The translations under genes and the position numbers were made by a program. Of a DNA stretch of 64,000 bases, positions 56,330-64,000 are shown one piece after another (positions within the stretch are counted from its first letter, which is position 1; the number at the start of each line of letters is the position of its first letter). The stretch lies in the NCBI RefSeq assembly GCF_947179515.1, contig NC_067485.1, forward strand, positions 72,360,646 to 72,424,645. Reading direction: 5' to 3'. The notes under the pieces are model-generated. The model made no database searches. It was not told where the DNA came from and was given only the letters and a program-made list of their open reading frames with translations. This stretch comes from Apodemus sylvaticus (taxonomy: Eukaryota > Chordata > Mammalia > Rodentia > Muridae).

Positions 56330-57060
56330 AGCTTTTCAGAGGCCAGGGATGACAGGTTCTCAGTCTTGGACACAGCAGACAAGACTGAATGTCTGAAAAG
56401 AGATAGCAGAGTGGGAGCCCACTGGGCTAGGTCTGGCCCTGGGCTTAAGGGAAAAGAGAGAAAGAAGTAGTTCCAGGTTTTTCCTGCAGGGACGAATGGC
56501 CTTGACTAGCTGGGGTAGGCAACATGGCTTGGTGATGACCTTGGCTAGAAGACAGAGAGGTTTCACTGCAGGAGGCTAGAAACAGCTCTTGAGAGGGAAA
56601 CCTGCTCCATTGCTCCATCATAGTGGGTCCAGATGAGAAGAGGTAGTCCATAGGTTTAAAGCATTTATTGTTAGCAGAGAGGTGTGATAAGTGAAAAGTA
56701 GAGGCTGGCCATGGCCACATGGCGAGAGAGGGGAGGGAGAAGTGCCCAAGAGGGCAATGGAGAGAGACAAGAATACAACAGAGAACAAGAGAGGGAGGAG
56801 GGGAAAACAGCCCCTTTTATATGCTGGGAAGGAACATATCTTGCTGTTGTGAGGTAACTGTGGGGGAAGAGTCTAGACAGAATACCAGGAGCTAAGGGAA
56901 TTGCCCTACATGACTGATGGACACAGTATTATGGAGTTGAGGGCCTTGTTTTAGGATCCTAGTGTCTGGGAATATGGCCAAGAGGCTTCCTTCCCTTGCA
57001 GAATTATCTGCAGGGTCTCTGCAGGTTAAGCCTAGCTCAACCAGAAAACAGGCTGCCTTT
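56330..57060 (-). repeat. Probable rodent LTR-type repeat, family unknown
   Basis: Purine-rich stretch with AGCATTTATTGTTAG (antisense AATAAATGC, a possible poly(A) signal) at about 56661 and CCCCTTTTATATGCTGG at about 56812. The composition and these signals suggest an LTR, but I cannot prove orientation or family. Confidence 0.4.
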
Positions 57061-57309
57061 CATGGTCCCACACCCACCCAACTTAGTGTCCTCCATGAAA
57101 ATTCCATCAAGTCCAGTTTCTGATGTCCACTCACATACATATGACACATGACCACTTCCCCATTACCCTCTCCAACTCCCTCATCTTCCTCAAACTATCC
57201 ACTCCCATCTTCATGACCTTCTTCATAATCCACTTAGTCCATCTATTCTTGCTCATACATGCATGTGTATCAAGCCATATACAATTACTAAACACTCCCA
57301 GATTCTCTT

Positions 57310-57500
57310 AAGTTCTCTGTCTGTCTGTCTATTTCATTTCTTTTGAACATGGTTCCTCATTGTAGCCCAGGCTGGCCTGGAACTCACTGTGTAGTCCAGG
57401 CTACAGGTGGAACACAGAGATCCACCTGTCTCTGCCTCTCCAGTTCTAAGACTAACCTATAAAGGAGGGCACCATATGCCACTGCCTGGCTACAGTTCTG
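57310..57500 (-). mobile_element. B1 SINE, antisense
   Basis: (CTGT)n, then GTAGCCCAGGCTGGCCTGGA, ACTCACTGTGTAGTCCAGGC, GAGATCCACCTGTCTCTGCC, CATATGCCACTGCCTGGCT. Near full length with a short internal duplication. Confidence 0.93.
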
Positions 57501-58129
57501 GGAGATCTTATTTTTCTACATACATTATAAATTGGTTCAAGAAATGTAAAAATATTGATATGTTTTAAATTCCCTTATGGTAAATTAAATTTGAATTCAC
57601 TTACATATACAAATTAAATTTTAGAAAACAATGAACAGTTTTATCTAAAATTGTGGAATAAAATATTGCTCTTATTTTAAATACCTATTCTTCGAATGAT
57701 TCATCCATATATAAAATGTATCACAATCATATCCACCTCTCCCTGCCCTATTCCTCACAGCCCACATCACATCTCTCTACCAACTTCATGTCCTCCTTTT
57801 AGAATTATATATTTATTTATGTTAAAGTTCTTTTTAATTTGGTTTGGTTTCTTAACATTTTACTGTGCTTTTGATCTAACCTTAAGGTTAGAACTCAACA
57901 GTAAGTGACATAATAACTTTCAAACACTATTATACATGACATTTTAATGTCATGTGTTGAGGTTAATACTTTCTTATGACTCCTATAAACCTTTCACTAG
58001 ATAAACGTTAACTTGTATAAAAGTTATTTTTTTCTAATGTTCTAAATAAGAATATGACCTAAATTTTTATTTTCCTACTGGTCTTTTATCTCAGATTACT
58101 CTTCTCATTGTAACTTTGAGCCAGGATTA
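57501..58129. other. No gene seen
   Basis: AT-rich, no recognised repeat or exon. Confidence 0.45.
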
Positions 58130-58900
58130 TTTTGGTTTGTATTATTAAGTTTAGAATGAGTAGAATGATCCTTCTGGTCTGAGCAATTGCCCTGAGTAAA
58201 CCTTGGGCATTAACTCCCCTCCCAGTCCCACAACATCCAGAAGAAATTTGATTACCGGGTGCTCTAAAATTCCCAGGATCATAGGTGAGGAGGCCACAAT
58301 ATCTGTCCCAACACCAGGAGTAACTAGGACCAGCAGGATCTAGGAATGCAGGAACTTCTGCCTGGCCAGTGACACAGGTTCCTTCCAGTGTGAGCTGCCC
58401 TGTGTAGACCTTGGGTGCTAACTCCACAGCTGGTCCCAAAACATCCAGAATAAGCTTGACTCACAGGTGCTGTAACACACCCAGGATCATAGCATCTCAG
58501 GAGCTTGGTCACAACAGGATTTCAGAAGCAGCTTAAGTCCCAGGATTTCTGACACACCCAGGATCTCAGGATCACAGGATCACAGAATCACAGGACCACA
58601 GAGATAGCTAGACTCTAAGGATTTCTGACACATCCAGGATCACAGGAGGGACAGGCTCCATTCAGACAGTGATGGTAGGTAGTACTAGAGATAAACAGAT
58701 GGAGAGAGCAAGCATAAGGACTTAAGAAGGACATAAACAACTCCCTTAAAAATACCAGAGAATACAGGTAAACAGGTAGAAGCTCTTAAAGAGGAAGAAC
58801 AAAAATCGCTTAAAGAACTACAGGAGGATGGTAGCAGGGAGTAACTCCCTCTGCTCTCCCTAACTCCAAGTAGGACACAGGCTCCATGACAGGCAGGTGG
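58130..58900 (+). mobile_element. Old L1 5' end: monomers, ORF1 start and coiled-coil scrap
   Basis: Two diverged monomers with CC(T/C)TGGG(C/T)(A/G)(C/T)TAACTCC and ACATCCAGAA at about 58200 and 58410, then the CCCAGGATC(T/A)CAGGATCACAGG block typical of Lx 5' UTRs (58555-58650). ORF1 starts with ATGGAGAGAGCAAGC at 58699 and passes with a deletion into the KEALE-type coiled-coil codons at 58735-58835. Forward strand, decayed. Confidence 0.72.
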
Positions 58901-59030
58901 AAGATGAACCACCTATATGCTCAGGTCCTGGGCACAGGCAGACCCCTGGCGGTTTGCAGCCCCAGAGCTCTTAAACTCAGGATATCTCAGTACCTGGTGC
59001 TGCTTTTCTGCCCTGGCAGGCAGGGAAAGG

Positions 59031-59995
59031 CTTTTTTTTCACCAACCCTAAATCTGACAGAGGGCTAATATCTAATATATACAAAGAACTCAAGAAAGTA
59101 GACCCCAGAGAACCAAAGAACACTATTACAATGTGGGGTACAGAGTTAAACAAAGAACTTTCACATGAAGAACTTTGGAGGTCTGAGAAGCACCTTAAGA
59201 AATGTTCAACATCATTAATCATTAGGGAAATGCAAATCAAAACAACCGTGAGATTTCACCTCACACAAGTCAGAATGGCTAAGGTTAAAAACTCAGGAGA
59301 TAGAAGGTATTGGTGAGGATGTGGAGAAAGAGGAACACTCCTCCACTGCTGGTGGGATTGCAAGATAGTACAACCACTTTGGAAATCAGTCTGGTGGTTC
59401 CTCAGAAATCTGGGCATGACACTTCTGGAGGACCCTGCTGTACCACTCCTGTGCATATACTCAGAGGATTCCCCGGTATGCAATAAGGACACATGCTCCA
59501 CTATGTTCATAGCATCCCTATTTTTAATAGCCAGAAGCTGGAAAGAACCCAGGTTTCCCTCAATGGAGGAATGGATACTGAAAATATGGTATATTTACAC
59601 AATGGAGTACTATTTAGCCATCAGAAACAATGAATTCATGAAATTCTTAGACAAATGGATGGAGCTGGAGAACATCATACTAAGTGATGCAACCCAGTCT
59701 CAAAAGATCAATCATTGTATGCACTCACTGATAAGTGGATATTAGCCTAGAAACGTGGAATACCCAAGACATAATCCACATATTAAATGATGTCCAAGAA
59801 GAATGGAGCAGTGGCCCCTGGTTCTGGAAATACCCAATGCAACAGTATAGGGGAATACCAGAACAGGGAAGTGGGAAGGGGTGGATGGGGGAATAGGGGG
59901 AGGGAAGAGGGCTTATGGGACTTTCGGGAAGTGGAGAGCCAGAAAAGAGGAAATCATTTGAAATGTAAATAAAAATATATTGAATAAATAAAAGA
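59031..59995 (+). mobile_element. 5'-truncated L1, about 1 kb
   Basis: Forward L1 beginning CACCAACCCTAAATCTGACA in late ORF2, right after a T8 run, and ending GAAATGTAAATAAAAATATATTG and an A-rich tail. Contains a 109-aa end of ORF2 (59416-59745). No clear target duplication; it may instead be the 3' end of the old L1 at 58130 after a large deletion, though it looks younger. Confidence 0.9.
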
Positions 59996-60165
59996 AAGAA
60001 ACATAAAATAATGTTTTCCTATGGCATAAAATAAAATCCTTGGTATTATTCATCTCTCCTCTCTTCCTCTCCCTCTGTATTGTCTCACTTCTCCCTTTCC
60101 AGTTAAATCCATGCTTCCATTTTACCATGTCGCCAACCAGAGGACTAGCATCCTAAGCATGTCTG

Positions 60166-60167
60166 TA

Positions 60168-60242
<75 letters not shown>

Positions 60243-60368
60243 AGGGAGAGAGAAGGAGGGAGAGAGGAGGGAGGGGAGAGGGGAGAAAAAGGGAGGGAGA
60301 AGGAGGGAGAGAGAAGGAGGGAGAGAGGAGGGAGGGAGGGGGAGGGGAGAAAAAGGGAGAGGGAGAGT
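60166..60368. repeat. CA / GA microsatellite with long purine tract
   Basis: (CA)n at 60166-60184, (GA)n at 60185-60240, then GGGAGA / GGAGGGAGAGA units to 60368. On the + strand about 180 bases are almost pure purine. A unit of about 45 bp (GAAGGAGGGAGAGA...GGGAGAAAAAGGGAG) repeats. Confidence 0.97.
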
Positions 60369-60529
60369 TTGAATATAGTTATTGCCACATGGCATAATAC
60401 CCACCCCAAATCCATAGAATATTGATTGTTGGTCAGGGGAATCAAAGATATCCGCATGAATAATATACCCCATCATTGTTTCCCATGTTTGCTCCCCTGA
60501 ATTAGAAGGTAAGAAGACATTACACACTT

Positions 60530-61575
60530 AAGACAAAGGACACTGGGCTAAAATGGTTCTGACAACCCCATCCTCAAAGAGTAGCTCTCATAGCAATGGA
60601 ATGTGTTCTGCAGCCTGCCAAAGGAGAGAAGCAAGTAATATCCTGGCCAGTTACAAAAGGTCCAAAATGCAGCCAAAATGCACCCATATTTGATGAGATT
60701 ATGGGCCCTAGAAATGAACCTATTACTGCTACTATTCTAAACCAGTATAATTAGCAACTGCAACTTAGAAGCTCAGAATACCCAAGACACAATTCACATA
60801 TCAAATAATGTCCAAGAAGATTGGAGAAGAGGCCCCTGGTCCTGGAAAGTGTCAGTGCATCAGTATATGGGAATACCAGGACAAGGAAGCAGGAGGGGTT
60901 GATTGGGGAACAAGGAGGGAAGAGGACTTATGAGACTTTCAGGGGGGACCAGGAAAGTGGAAATCATTTGAAATGTAAATAAAGAATATATCTAATTGAA
61001 AAAAAGACTAATCTTTATACACAGGGAAAAGTATATATCTCACTTCTCCCCAGGAAATCCATTTGCAGCTTGTGGAGACCATTACAGAATTGGACAGTGG
61101 TCAAAATATAGGGGATGACTGATGGGGTGGGTAATGCTGCACACTTATTGATACATCAGCACTACAAACCGTATTACTGAAGGTCAAGGGAGCACCTTAG
61201 AAGATGAGCAGAAAGACTAGACATTCCAGAAGCCCATGAGGATGTCTCCCATGTTATATTGGTTTTTAAAATATATAATAGGGGAGCTGAGTCCAAGAAA
61301 CATCAAGTACAAGCTGCACAATGACAGCACCAGTGTCAGTGTGGAACTCACTGTGCCTGGATGAGGAGCAAACAATGCTATGAGAGAGAGAAACTGCCCT
61401 GAAAGTTTATCCAGTTCAGAGTAATCAGCTTTAGATACCTGAGCATATGAGCAGCAGTCATTGCATTAGGCTGGCACATTTCAAAATAGTAATGAAAGAA
61501 AAGGAGGTCATGAGTTAGAGAAAAGGGAGAGAATGAGAGGAATTGGAGAGAGAGAGAGCAGGGGGTGGTTATGAT
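60530..61575 (+). mobile_element. Old L1 (Lx-like) 3' UTR, split by a younger L1 tail
   Basis: Old L1 3' UTR blocks: GCCAAAGGAGAGAAGCAAG, CCAGTTACAAAAGG, TGATGAGATTATGGGCCC, then, after the insertion, ATCTCACTTCTCCCCAGGAA, TCCATTTGCAGCTTGTGGAG, CTGCACAATGACAGCACC, GGAATTGGAGAGAGAGAGAG. The younger L1 3' UTR at about 60770-61008 interrupts it. Confidence 0.75.
60770..61008 (+). mobile_element. Younger L1 3' UTR insertion
   Basis: GAATACCCAAGACACAATTC, AGGCCCCTGGTCCTGGAAAG, CATTTGAAATGTAAATAAAG and an A-rich tail. 5' truncated, + strand. Confidence 0.9.
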
Positions 61576-61846
61576 ATAAATACAGTATGTTGGTATACAA
61601 TTCTCAACCCGAATTTCAAAATTAAAACCTCTTTCATGTGCTGCTTCCTCTTTGTGTTTTGCTTCTCAGATTGTCTGTGTTTAAAGTCCTTAGAAGCTAG
61701 ACTTCTATGGTCTTGATCGTATAGTTTGTTTATAATATCAGAAGTTTCAACCTGGTATTCCTTCCCTCTGGCCAAGGCAAGACCCTTCTTATGCTACTGT
61801 AGGCCTTGGATTTGTGTGTTTGTTCACCTTGTGAAGTGCGAGAGCA

Positions 61847-62482
61847 TGCCTGTCCCGACCCGCAGGACAATCAACAGGGTTCCTTTAAGCCACCTAGAGG
61901 AAAGGCGATGGGGCGACAAGACAAAAGAGAGAGGCAGGACAGCCTGTCTAGTTCTGATCAAGCTGTCAAACTTTAATTTTCAGACAAGTCAATATAAAGG
62001 GAAGCATACAAGGTTTGGGAGGGGTAAAGGGGGGAACAATCTCAGGGGGTTGGCATCATTTCTAAGAAACAGTTTCTCATAATTTCTGGTAAAACTAGTT
62101 ATTGCTGTTGGAATGTTGGCATGATAAAAGGGGGGTCATGAGGCGGTGAAGTGGAAAGGGGTTGCTACAGTAACCTATCTACAGATGAACTTCAAAAGGA
62201 GGGGGTTTTGAGATTTACGTAGGAATAGTTCCTGGCATGGAGATCTAAGTGAGAATGACTCCTGGTATCGAGGTCTCTTGGCATTGAGAGCCAGGTGGGG
62301 ATGGCTCCTGGTATGGAGAGTTCTTGGCACTGAATTCTGAGGATGGCTCCTGGTATGGAGAGTTCTTGGCATTGAGTTCTGAGGATGGCTCCCGGCACAT
62401 GCCTTCCCTGTCAGCTTGTGAGCACCAAGCATTTCGCTCCAGGTTATCAGGAGTCTCCATCATCATCTGGTTCTTTCTTGCA
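61847..62482 (-). mobile_element. Solo LTR, ERVK type (RLTR10-like)
   Basis: Antisense LTR. Read in its sense direction it has, in order, ~42-bp repeats, a CTTTATATTG TATA-like box (about 61994), ATTAAAG poly(A) signal (about 61978), the GTTTGACAGCTTGATCAGA segment, CTGTCCTGCCTCTCTCTTTT, and an end near GGTCGGGACAGGCA. This order resembles the MERVK10C / RLTR10 group as I remember it. Borders are approximate: TG...CA ends fit 61847-62482, but I cannot find a convincing 6-bp target duplication. No internal sequence adjoins it. Confidence 0.65.
62223..62400 (-). repeat. Tandem ~42-bp repeat in LTR U3
   Basis: Two nearly identical 42-bp units at 62299-62340 and 62341-62382, a partial third from 62383, and older diverged units at about 62223 and 62252. 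Core: GGATGGCTCCTGGTATGGAG. Confidence 0.9.
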
Positions 62483-63707
62483 TGTCTATATTCACAGGAT
62501 TCCTGAAGATGCTTACGGGTTGCTCTTGCACCAGTGCGTCACCAACGCTCTTTCGTCTAATCCTTCCAGAACAGCCTTGGCTGCACTTTGTATGTTCTTT
62601 TGCCTTGGCTAGAGACAGGTGCCAATCGAGCCTCACCACACACTGTGAATGACTGCCTTATCCTCTGTCTTTCCTCATCACATTTCCTTCTCAGTATACT
62701 GTGTCTCCATCTGGGACATCATCCTGAACCCAACAGATTTGACAATATAACAGATTTGGCAATATCATCTCAGCATTTATTTCAAGTTACAATGTCTATA
62801 TTTGTTGTATTTCCCCATCTTCTTAAACTTTAAACTGACTCAAAACAGATATATGTTCATTTTTATGGTAAAATATTATTATAATGTAATTCTGCTTTGT
62901 AGTTACTCAGTACACATGATCTAAGTATATGGGTGTGCATCAAAGTGGACATTATTTTAATATACTGAAATAACTCTTATATTTTCTGGTTATTCCACAA
63001 CAGATTCCGGTAACCTACTGGTGGTTTGCCCTACAACTTATGTGCATGAAAGGCTTGGAAACCTAAACAGAATGTTACCTGGAACTACTTACATATAAAA
63101 GGTAAAGGGAATTGTTAGAGGGAGGAGGCAGGAAACCTCACCTAGAGATTTAAGGAGCATAACCAGAAGAAGTCCATCACTTGAGGTAGGATTTATTGGC
63201 TTCATAGAAATGTTTTATGTGTTTCCATCCTGGTAAAGATGGTCTCATTCTTATGTTCCCATACATGCTAGGCAAGCACTGTACTACTGTGTTGTATTTC
63301 CAGTTCTCTTTTCTTCTTATCATTTTTATAGGATCTTTTGTTAGTTCATTAATGATTTTACACATGAGGACAAAATGTTTTGGTTGCATTCACCCCTACT
63401 CTCCTCTACTCCTCCCAGATCTACCTTTACTGATGACTCCCTCCCATCTTTGTGTAGTGTTTTAAAGAATAATTTATAAAATTTCATTCATGGTGCCTAC
63501 ATGCTTTTGTGTGTGGCCATCTACTAGAGTATGTATGGTCATCTTACTCATGGCCATAGCCTTAAAACCCAGATTATCCTCTTAGTAGCTAATCCTCAAC
63601 ACTTGGCAGCACCTCAGTCAGGAATGAGGCTTTAGATAGTTCTAGTTTTTAAAATAAGTGACAGTTTTGTAAATATTTTTTCAAACTTTGATTTTGCTCT
63701 ATACAAT
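62483..63707. other. No gene seen
   Basis: Mixed sequence with no exon or repeat that I can support; open frames of 70-82 aa show no motif. Confidence 0.4.
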
Positions 63708-63708
63708 T

Positions 63709-63771
<63 letters not shown>
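63708..63771. repeat. TA / TG microsatellite
   Basis: (TA)n at 63708-63726, then (TG)n at 63727-63771. Confidence 0.97.
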
Positions 63772-63774
<3 letters not shown>

Positions 63775-64000
63775 GTATCATAGTCATAACCAATTTACAC
63801 TCTCTGTTTGTACTGTCCCCCACAAACCCACCATCACATCAGCCTTGCAATTTCATGTCTTCCTTTGGCATTTTTGTTTATTTAGCATTGTCCATATCAG
63901 TCCAGTATGTGTGGCACATATGTGTATCAGTGTGGCATCATCCACTTTGGCATGAGGAGTTTTTAAATAAATAAATAAATAGAAAGTATAAATAAGTAGG

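Noticed and set aside
60111..60527. Open frames of 104-124 codons rich in Arg-Glu or Ser-Leu
   Set aside because: They come from the GA / purine tract and its complement; no splice or family support.
1..64000. CRISPR arrays, operons, phage or bacterial defence systems
   Set aside because: The sequence is a mammalian intronic and repeat landscape; spaced identical short repeats with unique spacers are absent, and no prokaryotic gene organisation is seen.
1..64000. tRNA, rRNA or rat ID-element genes
   Set aside because: I looked for box A/B-like cores and the ID consensus and found only B1-type and B3/B4-like SINE remnants.

Overview
The window is a piece of a rodent nuclear genome, almost certainly rat (Rattus). 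The basis is the LINE-1 (L1) family that fills it: the 3' ends finish in the rat-type tail around AAATCATTTGAAATGTAAATAAA, the ORF1 protein carries a rat-style 66-bp coiled-coil repeat, and B1 SINEs and rodent ERVK LTRs are present. There is no bacterial, plasmid or phage content. Most long open reading frames are sense or antisense shadows of L1 or microsatellite DNA.

The only host gene I can support is a split gene on the + strand. Eight exons (5882-6017, 18674-18881, 20995-21073, 24738-24838, 36854-36980, 40275-40565, 48042-48256, 55574-55810) have AG/GT borders and matching phases at every join. Together they give about 464 open codons with no stop. The predicted protein is a charged coiled coil. 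From remembered family sequence it matches the C-terminal half of the ANKRD26 / CCDC144 / POTE family, including the region near the C-terminal DUF3496 block. It looks like a compact, strongly diverged paralogue. Upstream exons, including any ankyrin repeats, would lie left of the window. The gene may continue to the right.

Layout. 1-5.9 kb: an L1 fragment, a block duplicated again at 12.0 kb, a B1, and simple and tandem repeats. 5.9-18.7 kb (first intron): an ERVK-like LTR with a primer-binding-site relic, a B1 split by a short L1, a 2-kb L1 with a locally templated insertion, an old L1 carrying a twin-primed young L1, old L1 promoter monomers, and a second LTR of the same family. 18.7-24.8 kb: exons 2-4 and old L1 tails. 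24.8-36.9 kb: an old near-complete L1, a young L1 with a 41-bp target-site duplication inside another repeat, and a second small twin-primed L1. 36.9-48.3 kb: exons 5, 6 and 8 among B1s, L1 tails and another old L1. 48.8-55.5 kb: a full-length antisense L1 with an intact ORF1 and an ORF2 broken by two frameshifts that cancel each other. Its CpG-rich promoter lies only 90 bp from exon 9. 55.8-64 kb: further repeats, an old L1 5' end with monomers, young L1 ends, a solo ERVK-type LTR with a 42-bp repeat, and long microsatellites.

All family names come from memory of consensus sequences, not from a search. I did not find a new defence, toxin or RNA system. The points most worth following are the compact ANKRD26-like gene and its phase-breaking candidate exons, the L1 promoter placed against its ninth exon, the L1 swap inside a duplicated block, and several records of unusual L1 insertion events.
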